The notes beneath the pieces were generated by a model. That model was not told the origin of the DNA. It saw only the letters and a program-made list of their open reading frames with translations, and ran no database searches. A program made the translations under genes and the position numbers. DNA of 38,424 nt from Ophiothrix spiculata (lineage: Eukaryota > Echinodermata > Ophiuroidea > Amphilepidida > Ophiotrichidae): NCBI GenBank assembly GCA_000969725.1, contig JXSR01S048180.1; one strand, given 5' to 3'. Below, one piece after another: positions 1 to 11,970 of the stretch. The first letter of the stretch is position 1. Each line of letters opens with the position of its first letter.

Positions 1-211
1 GTAAAATATAAATGCATACAAATCTCTGAAAATGCTTTCAAATCAATAAAAAGCATTTACATGTCTATATCCCAATCATAGTGTCACATTTGGCCTTGTA
101 GTTGACTTTTTTTAGACATTGTTAGATAATTTTTCTTGTATGTATATAGTTGCAGAGGGGAGCTCATGGAGTAGGGGTTTACTTGTACTGGCTGTTTAAA
201 TATAGCAACTA

Positions 212-745
212 CACTCCCGGTTAAAAGTGTTTGCGCACAAAACCTTTAACCTGCAGCCATATCTCGAGAACTGTTCATCATTTGCGTCATATTTTTTCAG
301 ATTATATTTTACATATAGATCTAATAGAGAACTCAACAGAAATTGAATTTACCACATTTGAAAATGTGGCGTGCTAAACATATTGTATACTTTCTTCCAT
401 ACATTCAAAAACGGAGTTTAAATACATAACTGCACATTTGTTTGAAAACTTATGACCTGAAAATGTTTTTTACGGTTACAAGGTGATAACGAGCACTGAA
501 CTAATAACTACATTGGTACATAGCCAAAAGTGTGTGTGGTGTATTTGTATATGGTCCAGGAAATCGGCCATTTTTGTGGTTATGGAAGATCAAATATAGA
601 AGGAAATAAAGATTGTTTATATTGGATACATAACATTAGGAACCTATAAAAAACATGAATTGTGTCAGTGTCTTGGTCGTTTGATATAATAATTACGTTT
701 ATTCCCGTATTTTAGTGTGCGCAAACACTTTGAAGCTGAACCTAT
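212..745. mobile_element. Tc1/mariner-like MITE, copy A (no insert)
   Basis: Begins CACTCCCGGTTAAAAGTGT after TA and ends with inverted GTGCGCAAACACTTT. It is homologous over most of its length to 29585-30456 but lacks that copy's internal insert. No transposase ORF. Confidence 0.8.
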
Positions 746-829
746 TAATTGCCATGATTGTTTTGCACATGAAATGATGACGTAGCTGACGCCTCGATTT
801 GGCTGTACTAATTCAGGTATCATCTAGAA

Positions 830-963
830 CTCTTTATGGGTGGTGAATAGGGAATTTCCCATGTGAATTGTGTATATGTACATATTTTGACCCGTTTCAG
901 CTGTGTTAAATTTGTTTTATCCGAATTCAGATACATTTCCGAATTGCGAGTTCTGCTGAACTG
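830..963. mobile_element. 3' fragment of the CAGTTCGGC-type MITE
   Basis: Ends TTCTGCTGAACTG and shares CGTTTCAGCTG and CCGAATTCAGATAC with the right end of the full-length element at 27874-28351. The left part is not recognisable. Confidence 0.65.
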
Positions 964-1224
964 AAAATAGTGTTTCCCCCCTCCCCCCAGACTTGTTTAC
1001 TGAGAGACTTCTTTGGTATTTTCTTTTTAACACCTATTTACATAAAAACATTTTCAGAAATCAAACCAATGTTTCAAAATCTTTAAAAAATTGTTAGGTT
1101 TGGGACAAGAAACATTTTTTGTCTATTTGGCCCAAACCCAGGGGCCCCAAATGTTATGAAATGCAAGCCATTGGTATAATGAATAAGTTGTGTGTTACCC
1201 TTTTGTGATGGCTGGGATAGACTA

Positions 1225-1719
1225 AAGCTAGGATTCCTTTTATCCGTTTGTGATGCGGATGCGGTGCGTTTTGCACTGTAAGGGTAGTAGTAGTATAATT
1301 TAAAGCATATGATTGAATAGGATTAAGTTGAAGCTGAGATTAAATTTTGACCGTCTGTTTTCAATGTGATTCTGCATGCTTTTCGCATGCGGTGTGTTTT
1401 GAATCAATAATGGTTTTCAACGAGAGTGATCCCTTTTATCCAGTCCGTTTGCGGTTTGGCTATCCGGAAACCCATGCGTTTATTTGAATCGGACCCTGGA
1501 GCGATTCATCCGTTTTGGTCATGCGGAAACTTTTCAATTAGAGAAGATGCTGAAATGAAAACGCATTAAAACAGGACAGACAAAATTGAATCTCAGCTTT
1601 CACCCTGATACCATTCATCTCCATTCAACAGTGTGCTATAAATTATACCACTACCAGTATCCTTACAGTGCAAAACGCACCGCATCCGCATCGCAAACGG
1701 ATAAAATGAATCCTAGCTT
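1225..1719. mobile_element. 495-bp TA-flanked foldback element
   Basis: Inverted termini AAGCTAGGATTC with TA on both sides, followed by long imperfect arms around GATGCGGATGCGGTGCGTTT and its inverse, and further inverted blocks inside (GAAGCTGAGATT against AATCTCAGCTTT). The whole unit could fold into a hairpin. No ORF. Confidence 0.85.
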
Positions 1720-2313
1720 TAGGCCAGGGTCAGATGAATTATGACATCGCACTTATTACAATAAATTTATTGTCGTAAATAATTACAGAATGTCGTCAAA
1801 TTTATTACGACCTTGCATTTACTAACAATGAATAAAATGTTGTTTATAATTACAAGATAGTATTAACACACCCTTTTTCTGCATGTAGGCTATGCTAATC
1901 CAATTTTAAAATTAATTACGAGGTGGGGTTACACAGGGTTTTTACAGCATTATTTTCAACTTTATTACAATAAATCCAACATTATAAAGGACATTTTTAT
2001 CGTTCACTTTTTTCAATGCAAAGACAGCCCAATTGTAATAAATAAGGGTCACACGAATTATGCCAACCAAATTTATTGTAGAAAATGCAACGTTGTTATT
2101 CGTCTGACCTCGGCATAAATTATTATTGTGGATTGCATATACAAAGACAATAACATATTTTTTCTTTTTCTGGTACATTTTAAACAATTCCTTACAAAAG
2201 CAACTAATAATTAGTTGCATATTCCATTGTAAATATTGTTATTTTGTATATTTCTGTCATTCTTGCTTTGTTTAATATCATAGTACATTTTATAAATGTT
2301 ATATTTTGTAAAT

Positions 2314-2558
2314 ATGTGATGACTCACCCCGAAAAGGGGGACTTTGCGACAGAACACTTTTCAAGATACAGGTGAAAATAGGCAGCAAAAAATAAAGAAA
2401 ATAATAAGAATTTCCAGCAGATTTTCTGTTGTAAAATTTGATCGCCCCAATAAGGTGTCATTTTAAAGCTTAGAAAATGCTGCAACAGATGAAATGAAAA
2501 AAATCAAAATTGATATCATCTTCAAAGTCCCCCCCTTTCGAAGAAAGCCATCACATAA
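2314..2558. mobile_element. inverted-repeat element with GGGGGACTTTG arms
   Basis: Left TGTGATGACTC followed by CGAAAAGGGGGACTTTG; right CAAAGTCCCCCCC, TTTCGAAG and GCCATCACA in inverse order. About 245 bp, no ORF. Confidence 0.65.
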
Positions 2559-3337
2559 TATAATCAGGGCCTCCTAGAATGGCAGTGCTTAGTCAGGTGC
2601 TATACTCTGAATAAAGAAAGCTTAAATAAATAAAAAGAATTTTGGCCTCACATTGAATATTTTTGAAGTATTTTCGCCCATTTGCATTGCATACGTTATT
2701 TTCATCACATGTATGAACCAAGTATTATTAGGTATATGTATGCCATGTATTTCAAGGGAAAACAAAGCTAAATTTGCTGATGAAAAATAAAGGCAGTATA
2801 GCAAAACATGTGTTTTGAGAAAATCACATTTTGAAATTCTTTGCGATGAAACTGAGCTCAGGATCCATTTTGTGGTAAAATATTATCAAGAATATTGTTG
2901 TATTATGTGTAAAACATTTCAATTATTTCAGTAAATGCAACATGCATTTACCATAATTAAATATGAATTTTTGTCACTTCGATGTTGAAGTTATTTTCAA
3001 CAATTCGGCAAAGTTGTATGTAATTTTTATGTAAATTTATATGTAAAGATCAATATAGATCGGTATGTGATGCGGTTGTATATAGCATGGTTAACATAGA
3101 ACGCCAAATATAGACCGGTAGGATGAATTCGGTGAGGATACCCGAATTCACCCTGTGTGATATGCTTTATTTTATTTTCAAATGCAAGCAATTTTGGCAT
3201 ATAGCACTGTATTATTAACACTGATTTTAAGCTACGGAAATTACATCTTCATTTGTCTTTTTATGCTGGATTATTAAAAGGCTTACGATACCATCAACTG
3301 TAAGGCTCTCATTGAGATTCTTTTATTGCTGATGTAT
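2559..3337. other. downstream intergenic DNA, nothing recognised
   Basis: AT-rich sequence without a supportable gene, tandem repeat or clear element. Short open frames here have no recognisable similarity. Confidence 0.5.
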
Positions 3338-3751
3338 AGGATCCAAGGAATTTATAAAGGGGAACCAATACTCTCCGCCATTTTGATTTCACTGCCGTGT
3401 AAATCGTATGCAACGGCAGCCATCTTTGATTGTCACTCATGGAGGTTGAGTTATTGTACCTCAGGCATTTTATGGCTCAGCGTGCCTCACTTCGAGAGTC
3501 TTCGCAACGGATAAGCGGAAAAATTGGCATACTTTAATCAGAGCAAGTCGCAATACACGCTACTTAAAACGCAGACACAGTTTGCGCATGAAACAAAATA
3601 CACATGCTGTATATGCGTCAAGTGAAGATTTACGCGATCTGCTTGGATATCAAGCCAGACTCCGAATACATCCGGAAGTACAATAACTCTTCTCCATGAG
3701 TGACACAAGATGGCGGAGAAAACTGGTTTCGAAAGTCCTTGGTAGGATCCC
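3338..3751. mobile_element. inverted-repeat element, family also at 19112-19430
   Basis: Imperfect ends around TAGGATCC and AAGGA; inner arms GTCACTCATGGAG against CTCCATGAGTGAC are well matched. The middle (CTTCGAGAGTCTTCGCAACG and neighbours) reappears in inverse orientation at 19112-19430, showing a dispersed family. Confidence 0.8.
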
Positions 3752-3787
3752 ACAAGGTTCTGGGTGTGGGGATTCAGCGGTTATATA

Positions 3788-3946
3788 GAGTGGAACCTTG
3801 TTAACACAAAATCACTGGGGCAAGTTTGTGTTATCACTATTTTGTGTTATCCAACTCAATTCATATAGGAAATTAATACTTGGACCCAACACCTATTTTG
3901 TGTTATCAGGGTTTTTAATAGACTTTGTGTTAACGAGGTTCCACTG
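3788..3946. mobile_element. 159-bp MITE, TA target, pogo-like ends
   Basis: Ends AGTGGAACCTTGTTAACAC and inverted GTGTTAACGAGGTTCCACT, 22-bp TIRs with one mismatch, flanked by TA. Repeated TTTGTGTTAT motifs fill the middle. The TIR resembles pogo/Tigger-type non-autonomous elements (from memory). Confidence 0.85.
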
Positions 3947-4032
3947 TACTTATCTTCACAGCTCCAAACACACTTTTGAAAATAAGGATGTGAGCTTTGG
4001 ACAAAGAATCTAATGATGGTTTCATGAAGTCA

Positions 4033-4306
4033 AGAAGGCATGCATGCAGTAATTTATTGGACATTTCAAACAAAAATCCATGGTAGGAGTTGCATTGACA
4101 AACAATTGGCCCTGCACTTTGAAGTTTAAATAATCAAGGTCAGGGTAGGGAGGGAGGGAAAACAACATTACAGAAGGTCAATGTTAAAATTGCCCATTGG
4201 ATATGACAATAAACAAAAATACATAGTGGGGTGGCATTTACAAGTAATGGGCCCTACAATTTGGATTTTTGTTTACATTGACCAATAAATGGATGGAGGA
4301 GCCTTC
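4033..4306. mobile_element. inverted-repeat element, family also at 34800-34915
   Basis: Left GAAGGC and TTTATTGGACATTTCAAAC; right inverted TTTACATTGACCAATAAAT and GCCTTC. The segment with CACTTTGAAG and GGCCCTGCA recurs inverted near 34834. Confidence 0.75.
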
Positions 4307-4597
4307 TTTAAATCGAGGAGGGAGCCTATCGTCAGCAATTAAGAAGACTGAACACTTCAACAATTCAACCCCGTGACAGCTCGATCAGAAAAGTCTAGAT
4401 GCAAAGATTTATATTATTTCAACTTACTGGTGTGTGTCCTTAAAATTGTATTGAATTTTCCCACTAACCACAAGCAACAGAAAAGTAAGGTAAGAATCAT
4501 AGCCAGGAAAAAGAAGCATTGATGCACTCATACTGCATTAATTACCACATTGCATTTATTGCATAGAAAATTTTGTACATAATTAGCACATAATCTG

Positions 4598-5066
4598 CAA
4601 GATAATCGCAGTGAGAAAATCTTGGATTTTACCTGGTGACTTTTAGTGATTTGCAATGGTAACTGTAACAGACACTCCCTGACTAACCCAAAAAGCTACC
4701 ACTTGCCTAAATCTGCACATCAAGATGAAAATGCAGCATGTGCATTGCAGATATATTGCAAGTTACTACCTTTTCCCTTTTCTTTTTCATAACCTAAGGC
4801 AGTATCAACTATATTAAACATGTGTAGATACAACTTTTTAATATGGGATTTGATTGAAGTGAAATTGTATGTTTAATGGAAGTATCTGCTGTACTTTATA
4901 AATGCGGATACTGCGTTTTTACTTTGTGGGGCCGAAATGCTTAACATTGATAACCCTAATGCTAACCCCTAACCCCTAACCCCAAATTTTAATCCTTTTC
5001 ATGAAAATAAGGAAAAATACTTGGATACTGGTCATCGAAAAATCCAAGATTCTCTTATTGCAAGAT
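4598..5066. mobile_element. probable foldback element with a C-rich telomere-like tract
   Basis: Imperfect inverted arms around GAAAATCTTGGATTT near 4614 and AAATCCAAGATTCTC near 5040. The interior contains CTAACCCCTAACCCCTAACC at 4964-4983. Confidence 0.45.
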
Positions 5067-5161
5067 ATCCCTTATGTGTAACTGTGGCAGTCCCAAGTTA
5101 CGCTGTCAGCAAATCCCTCATTATGATGGGCGCGTTGAGCCACTTGTTCCAAACAAACATG

Positions 5162-5429
5162 CACTAGGAGATTGAATTTGGTCGCATATGGCCATTTTGA
5201 TTTCATACGGCCACAAATAATTTCACATGGATTCACTGAATCCAAAATAGTTTCTGCTAGCTGATAGCCTATTCAGTTGATATAAATTAGTAAGCATCTT
5301 TGCAAATGATTTGAATAAAATGTTAAAATTTTCATTTTAAGTTAATTTGTTAAGTTAAATCCATGTGAAATTGTTTGTGGCCGTATGAAATCAAAATGGC
5401 CATATGCGACCAAATCCAATCTCCTAGTG
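5162..5429. mobile_element. 268-bp element with 70-bp inverted arms
   Basis: Ends CACTAGGAGATT and inverted AATCTCCTAGTG; the arms continue through GGTCGCATATGGCCATTTTG and CATACGGCCACAAA. ATG flanks both ends, a possible 3-bp target duplication. No ORF. Confidence 0.85.
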
Positions 5430-5455
5430 ATGGCAAGTGTTTCCAATGTATTTAA

Positions 5456-5735
5456 AGGGGCAATTCATGATCCACTTTTCATCCTCAAGGTCACCTCTAT
5501 CAAAATTGAGTTTTTCAGCTAGTAAGAATCCCTGACTGGTGGTATACTACAATCTTAAAATCATTTTTTCAAGCATGATTGCATTTTTGAGAAAAGTGAG
5601 AAAATGTGTCATAACTTGAAAACGAATGGTCCAAATCAAGTGAAATTTTTGGCATATATTTATGTTTTACTCTTCTTTTTATTTAGCTAGAAAAGAGGTG
5701 GGGTTTTGGTCACATCAGAATCATGAATTTCACCT
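5456..5735. mobile_element. TTAA-flanked MITE (piggyBac-like), family also at 18353
   Basis: TTAA on both sides, ends AGGGGCAATTCATGAT and inverted ATCATGAATTTCACCT. Shares long blocks, such as TTTTTGAGAAAAGTGAGAAA and AACTTGAAAACGAATGGT, with 18353-18711. No transposase. Confidence 0.88.
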
Positions 5736-6086
5736 TTAATACCATGTTTACGCTAGGCAAAATTAGAATACATGGAGTCGACTTAAAAATATCGAGCCTC
5801 TGCTTTCTGCATGTGTGCTGGTCAACATATAGGCCTGTCTTAACTTTTGCTTTCAAAAGAATACGAGGAGTGATTTATGGAGAATGTGGGATCGGCATGA
5901 TGCTTTTTGGGGTTGACACACATTGCACAGATTTTCTAATAACGTATCGCCTGGACTACCATAACAAATACAAAAACATCAAAATGTGTTTGCTTGCCCT
6001 TCAAAAAATTCTTAAAATTTGGTGGGAGGATCGGCCAGGCTTATTTTTTTTTTGTTGTTGCTATTACAAGCAAACACTACTATAGT

Positions 6087-6227
6087 TGTTGGATTACATT
6101 GGTAAATGAGTACTCGGGAGTTTTGAGCGTACACGTGAATTAAACTACCTTGAAAGTGTACGCTCCTGTCAGAGACCACTGCGTATTTGCTATAGACATG
6201 CGTTCACGAATTAAAATCCAACAATTA
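6087..6227. mobile_element. short inverted-repeat element
   Basis: TTGTTGGATT at the left and AATCCAACAA at the right, with inner inverted GAGCGTACAC against GTGTACGCTC. Confidence 0.5.
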
Positions 6228-6946
6228 CTCAAACTGAATCAACATACATTACAAAACAATTAAAATACACTTTTACATTTCAGAATGCACACATTTGATA
6301 ACAAACAAATTTTCACAGATTTTTCAAAAATAAAGTAAGCATTCTTTAGTACAATGAATAGAAAAAACACAACTTTTTTTTGAATTTCCATAATTAGGGT
6401 TAAACAGACAAGGGCAAGCAAACAAGAGACATGGGAATGATAATGAATTATAGAGTTTAGATACAACAAATCTTTAATCTTGGTTACATTGGTTCAAGGG
6501 ATATACTCACACATATTAAAAGTACCTCAAAATTTCAACAAGAGCGGGTAATAAAGCTAATTTTGAAGCTCACTTGGACAAATGTTAGCTCTATTTCTAT
6601 GAAAAAATATATTAACATGACCCTTTTTTGACGAAAAAATCAGTTCTGAAGCCTCATGTTGGAAAATCTCTGTTGTATATACATACCAATATTTGAGTAT
6701 CCCCGTCAGTCATTGGTTCCAATATCAATTTATCAAGTACAGTTTACAAGTACAATAGAATATACAGTCGATTTTTTGAGCAAATTCAGTTGAAAGGATC
6801 TCAATAGTAAGTACTAATTTGAAAGAATTTATAGCATTAAAGACATTGTTTTTCAATAAAAATTTCATGTCAATGAATACAAACATATAGAAAATATACA
6901 AAACGATATGGGTGTACAAAACAACATAATCACTAGATTTATACTA

Positions 6947-7330
6947 GGCCCTATTTCACTAACATCTAAATCCATCGTAAATGACGAACTTCATCGTAAA
7001 AGTGAGAGATTATCGAAAATTTGTGATTGATTTTCCAAAACCGATTTCACTAACATTTTGCGATGAAAAAAATCATCAATTTTGTTTGCAATGATTATGT
7101 TATGGATCCTTATGAGCATCCGCTAAAAAAACAGTGCAAATAGAAGTCATCACAAATTCTTGATATCACATGATTTTATTTCGCGCCATATTTGGACGAG
7201 ATCATCCCAAACTTTGCAATAGGCTCATCCATATAGCTTAAAACTGAAAATAGATGTTAGTGAAATGGAAAAGCCATCGCAAACGATATTTGCGATCGTT
7301 GCAAAAATAATGTTAGTGAAATTAGGCCCC
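6947..7330. mobile_element. MITE with GGCCC and TTTCACTAACAT ends
   Basis: Left GGCCCTATTTCACTAACAT, right ATGTTAGTGAAATTAGGCCC. The interior repeats TTTCACTAACAT and TCATCGTAAA motifs. About 384 bp, no ORF. Confidence 0.82.
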
Positions 7331-7600
7331 AGGACTGGCAGCTTTTCATTTCAACATGAAATAAACCAGATTCTTGTGAAGAGAATAGCTGTGATTTCTT
7401 ATTTTAAAGGTTTTTTTTTTAAATTATCGAATGGCTTATAAGCTCATAAATATGCAAAGAGCTCACTTAACTCTCAGCAAATCAGCAATGAATAGCATTA
7501 ATTTAAACTCTGAAAATATCATGATTTACAATAATGTGGCATAATTTGATTTTTTGTAAGATTTTTCTCTGTGATATTAAAAAGTAAAAAAGGAAGAGTA

Positions 7601-7773
7601 AGGCTGCAATCACATAGAAGTAATTGTAAGTAAGATATTTTGTTATAGGCTCCCGGGGAAGGTACTCGTATTTGAAATCGTCAGGAATTATCTCATCACT
7701 AAGAATATGAGAGCCTCCTCTATTTGCGTATAGCGAATATCGTATACCATATACATCTATGTGATCGCAGCCT
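7601..7773. mobile_element. 173-bp TA-flanked MITE
   Basis: TIR AGGCTGCAATCACATAGA against TCTATGTGATCGCAGCCT, with TA on both sides. Confidence 0.85.
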
Positions 7774-8393
7774 TAGGGTATTGAATTAATAGCTTGGCAA
7801 AGAGTAACTCTTCCATTTTCATCTTGTTGAACATTCGTTTTATTTTATGGCTATATGTATAGGTCTGCCTAAGACCCTGTTCACTTCATTTGATTAATTA
7901 AAATTTGATGACCATTGAAAACAACCTTCAAAGTTTGAAACATGTTGAATCATATGAGATAAGAGTTATTTTAGATACATGTGCAATATTTTTTACTATT
8001 GCACCATGAACAAAAAGTGAGTGATATCATGCTTAAGCAATAGTAAAAATATATCATTGGGGCAAATTTTAACATTGCAATTTCATTAAGCTTCACCTCG
8101 AATAACGATCATATTTGAATTTGACTTCATGATATATTTTGTGTTATATTTGTATAATATACAAATGATGCAGCTTTCAAAACCCGTAAATAATCTTACA
8201 AAACCCCGTAAATAGTCTTTCACAAACCAGTAAATAGTCTTTCAAAACCTGTAAATAGTCTTTTTAAAGAACTATTTACGGCTTTTCTCATGGTGGTTGA
8301 AACTATCTGAAATCCTCTTATCGGGTTAAACCCAATCAACTTGCTTAAATTTATTCATACAGTATATAATATTTTCTATCTTTGACACTTTAA

Positions 8394-8689
8394 AAGGAGC
8401 TTGGTCCGATTTTTCAAAATTAAGTTTTCAATGTCGAATGAAAGATGACCATGAAAGAGGTGCAAATTTCAGCTAAATCGGTCAAACCGTTCTGGTTTTA
8501 TGAGCAATCTTGTATTTCTACGTCACTGTGTAAAATTAATTATGGTTACCATAATTTGACACATTTTCACAAAACGGAACATAACTCAGCCATGAAATTT
8601 CACATGGGTTATGAGAAAAATGAGCAATATTTTGGTACTAAAATCTCAAAAAGTTTGAAAAAAATTTGAAGCAATCGGACCATGCTCCT
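8394..8689. mobile_element. TTAA-flanked MITE, second family
   Basis: TTAA at both ends; TIR AGGAGCTTGGTCCGA against TCGGACCATGCTCCT. The internal sequence differs from the 5456 family. The 74-codon ORF inside is not recognised as a transposase. Confidence 0.85.
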
Positions 8690-9079
8690 TTAAGTCTTCA
8701 TTCCACTCAAAATCATGACTGTCCCTTCCTTTACACAGAACTAACATCCTGCTTCCTGGGGTTGATTTCTCTAAACAATTACGATGCATCATAGCTATGA
8801 AGGGTTTAGCTCATAGTTAGATTGGCTCTCACAAAGACGTACAAACCCTTTATAAGCATACAGTACATCTTAAATTAGAGTAATTTGACACAGGTAAAAT
8901 TCCAATCCGTCAAGTTAACGATGGGTTAGGTCTCACCATGCATTAACGATACATTTAAATGTTGGTGAGATTGGCCCCTGGACTCCCATTGGACTCATCT
9001 AACTCATCTATTCCATGAAGTGTACAACAAGTTGGTGGATATCTCAATGCTCACTTGTGAAGCAGATCTCCATGCTCAT

Positions 9080-9190
9080 TTGTGACACAGATTTTGTTCA
9101 ATTTCTTTGCTATCTTTAGGCTTCAGTCTCCATTCTGATAACCAAGTGCTTTCTGTCTCTGTGCTGGGCCTATCAGCTGAGACCTAAGTT
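9080..9190 (-). repeat. second, older copy of terminal exon e17
   Basis: The order GCTATCTTTAGGCTTC, CCAAGTGCTTTCTG and TGTGCTGGGC mirrors the exon. It is more decayed than the copy at 9785-9930 and farther from the exon. Confidence 0.65.
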
Positions 9191-9539
9191 CTATACTCTG
9201 TGAATCCTGAAGTATGCAACAAGTGGCCAATTAACACTTATAAACCAATATGACCATACGAGGAAGTAAATTAGTCCGTATTTTTCGAATCATAACAATA
9301 TAACAAATCTTGCTGAATATTCAAATGAACTTATGTTTAATGTGTCAGCAACAAAGTTAGCCCAAAATATGGGTAAAATCATGAAAAAATTCATGTTAAA
9401 AATATTACGCAGTGATTTGGTCATAATCAATCATAATCAATCACAACTAGTCTCTTACACAATTCAAAACCACTGGTTTACAATGCTGTAGAATATACAA
9501 GGAATTTGCTTTAGATCTTTAAAGATTTACAGAGTATAG

Positions 9540-9716
9540 TACTGTAAACGCCAATATTTTCGCGCTCAGTAATTTTCACGCAAAGCCAATTTTGGACTTT
9601 ATGGCACATTTTTATTTTCGCGCACGTGAACATTGGCCGAGTATGGAATTTCCTTTGTAACAAATTAATTTTTGCGAAAATATCTGTAGCGCGAAAAATA
9701 CCACTAATACAGTATC
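9540..9716. repeat. probable dispersed element (CTGTAAACGCCAATATTTTC)
   Basis: Contains TACTGTAAACG at the left and TAATACAGTA at the right with several TTTTCGCG blocks. Termini are weak; no second copy was seen in this window. Confidence 0.35.
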
Positions 9717-9784
9717 CCTGGGGAGCCTTGGAATGTCTATGGTACTGAGATCTAGATGTGGAGTCCTTGGAGATTTGCATGAGA

Positions 9785-9930
9785 GCTTTTTTGTTACTTT
9801 GTGCTTATCTCAGCTGAGGTTTCCAGCTTCATCCCATTCAAGATCACGAGTTCTTCCTGCCGCTGTGTTAGTTGGGCTCATCTGCACTGGGTGTTGTGAA
9901 TGATATAGTCCTTGGGATCTGAGTGATTGG
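9785..9930 (-). repeat. decayed copy of terminal exon e17
   Basis: Plus-strand blocks CATTCAAGATC, TTCCTGCC and GGGCTCATCTGC follow in the same order and spacing as in e17, with about a quarter of positions changed and small indels. It lies in the presumed 3' UTR. Confidence 0.85.
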
Positions 9931-9949
9931 GTCTTTGCAAGGGAGTTTC

Positions 9950-10091
9950 TTATTTATTTTCTGCTATCTCTGAGGCTTCTGCTTCCATGGCATTCAAGAT
10001 CCTGAGTGCTTCCTGCCTCTGTGTTGGGCTCATCTGCTGGGTGATGTGAACAACAGAGTCCATGGAGACTTCAGGGTTCTTCTGGATCAAG
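9950..10091 (-). CDS. ACACA: ACC terminal coding exon e17 with stop
   Basis: 142 nt: one base completing a Gly codon, then [46 protein letters not shown] and TAA. It matches the animal ACC end [32 protein letters not shown], with a slightly longer acidic tail. The acceptor is TTCTACAG. Two decayed copies of the exon follow in the presumed 3' UTR. No polyadenylation site could be assigned securely. Confidence 0.95.
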
Positions 10092-10160
10092 CTGTAGAAG
10101 GAAGAATTAACACTCAGTCAATGCTCTGAGATCTAGGAGAGAAAATTAATCGTCATATCG

Positions 10161-10412
10161 TTATGTGAGTGCAAGAAAGTCTTTTCTGCAATGGCTGCCC
10201 TGAGTTATATATAGTTTACCACTGTCACAAGAATGTGATAAATCCATCAAAATTGCACTGTCTTATGTCAGTGGTTCTTGAAATGGTTCTTCAGGTGATG
10301 ATAAGAACCATTTCAAGAACCACTGACCCAAGACTGGAGATTATACAGTGTGCAATCCAAATTTATGACAAATGGCAGTTATTGCAGATACCACTTTCTT
10401 GCACTCACATGA
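10161..10412. mobile_element. palindromic MITE, family X, copy 1
   Basis: ATGTGAGTGCAAGAAAG at the left and CTTTCTTGCACTCACAT at the right; a central inverted pair GTGGTTCTTGAAATGGTTCT. It lies just upstream of e17 in the last intron. The same family is at 23135-23412 and 38289-38424. Confidence 0.9.
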
Positions 10413-10688
10413 TGAAATATGCACATGGCTGAGGGCAATGATGCAAAATATCCCCAAGGTGACTGTTACGGTAGATTGTGAGTGTACTATTCAGTGCCCG
10501 ACATCAAAGATTTAGTGCAATAGTAGGCCCATGGTCTTCAGTCACCAAAACAATATACAGACTCCCAAAAAAGTATCGTCTCACTTCGAAAAAATGGCTC
10601 GTACGCAAATATGGAACCCACAAACGTTATTTGAAGATTATGTGTACAAGCGCTGGAATTTCAGCTTTCTTTTTGACACCCTATTTCT

Positions 10689-10966
10689 GACAATTGACTG
10701 AAAAAGAATTAAGTTATGAACTTTTAAAACCCCTCGAGGTCAATATAAAAAAGTAGCAAATTTCATTTTTCGCACAGTGCAAAACATCCGCTTAGATACC
10801 AACTGTACAAGCTGTGGTATTGATTTCATTAACTGACGTGTAAATAACACCATTGCAATTATTGCCACATTTTGTACTGTGCGATAAATGAAATTTGCAA
10901 CTTTTTTTTAATCGACCTCGAGGGGTTTAAAAATTCATAACTTCTTTCTTTTTCAGTCAATTGTCC
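10689..10966. mobile_element. 278-bp hairpin element with arms of about 95 bp
   Basis: Left arm GACAATTGACTGAAAAAG through ACCCCTCGAGGTC and CAAATTTCATTT; right arm is the near-exact inverse ending CAGTCAATTGTC. No ORF. Confidence 0.9.
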
Positions 10967-11114
10967 CGCCATTACAAACAAATTGACAATATATACATCC
11001 GAACGAAACATGAATTTCCAGACGGTAAATGTGTTTGCACTCCTTGGCCTACATGCCTTTGTACGGCCCTGCCACTGGACCATACTCAAGAACGACCCTG
11101 TCCAGCATGACTCC

Positions 11115-11620
11115 AACTTACCCTCTGATCTGCTGTATAACCTGGTCTCTCTGGATGGCCTTGATATTCTCCACAATCCCGGGGGGACCGCTCGAAGAAA
11201 AAGGTGGTACGCATGCTCGTCACAGCACCTCAAAATCTGACACTAAATGTCGAAATCATGTACAGCAAATTTGACCTATTAATGGCGTAACACATTAAAA
11301 TGGACCCCTACCGACGTAACAACGCACTAATTTCTGCCATAAAAGCATGAATAATACATTGGAAGCCTTTTCTATAGTTATTTCTTGAAATTTTAGAATA
11401 TTTGGCGAAAAAGTGACTCTAAAGTAGAAGATATCGTAAAAAGACGACCCATTATCGAAAGTTACCCTGAAAAGGCACCCCTTTTTCTAAAGACGTCGAC
11501 GACGCCAATTGGGCAAAATCCAACCCCTTTTTCGACGTTTTTTCTGAAGAGTATGCGTACCAGTTTTTTCTTCGAGCGGCCCCTCGGGCCACAATCACAG
11601 AGTTGCCAGTTTATCTAACT
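11115..11620 (-). repeat. partial copy of exon e16 with intact donor, split by a MITE
   Basis: 11115-11178 repeats the exon from GIVENIKAIQRDQ to the donor GTAAGT; the matching upstream exon part (CACAGAGTTGCCAGTTT on the plus strand) reappears at 11597-11613, just beyond an inserted 410-bp element. Confidence 0.93.
11179..11588. mobile_element. 410-bp hAT-like MITE inserted in the exon e16 copy
   Basis: An 8-bp target duplication CCACAATC lies at 11171-11178 and 11589-11596. TIRs CCGGGGGGACCGCTCGAAGA and inverse extend to about 40 bp including GGTACGCAT. Removing the element and one target copy restores the exon e16 repeat, which proves the boundary. Confidence 0.93.
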
Positions 11621-11623
11621 TAC

Positions 11624-11763
11624 CCTCTGATCTGCTGTATAACCTGGTCTCTCTGGATGGCCTTGATGTTCTCCACAATAACAGAGTTGCCAGTTTCTTC
11701 TTCTTCCTTCTCCTTTTTCAACAGCCACTCACAAACAGCCATGTTGTCCTCCCACATATAAGA
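11624..11763 (-). CDS. ACACA: ACC exon e16
   Basis: 140 nt, phase 0 in, phase 2 out: SYMWEDNMAVCEWLLKKEKE, an acidic EEETGNS run, then VIVENIKAIQRDQVIQQIR. It matches the family stretch YVWDNNKDLAEWLEKQL and VIEENIKCISRDYVLKQIR. The donor is AGG|GTAAGT. A partial copy with intact donor lies downstream and is interrupted by a hAT-like MITE. Confidence 0.95.
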
Positions 11764-11970
11764 CTGCAATCAATTATAAGTTTGTTATGTAAGTGTGAAG
11801 TAGATATAATTATTGCTTTTGTTCAATTAGAACTACAATCTTGGCCAAACATACTTGGAACATTTTTGCATATCAATAGTGCAGTTATGAATGCCTACCC
11901 TGCAGATCAGCGGGAAACCAGGCGTTAAGGAAGAGAGAGAGAGTACTAGTTATGAATGCAATGGAGTATA

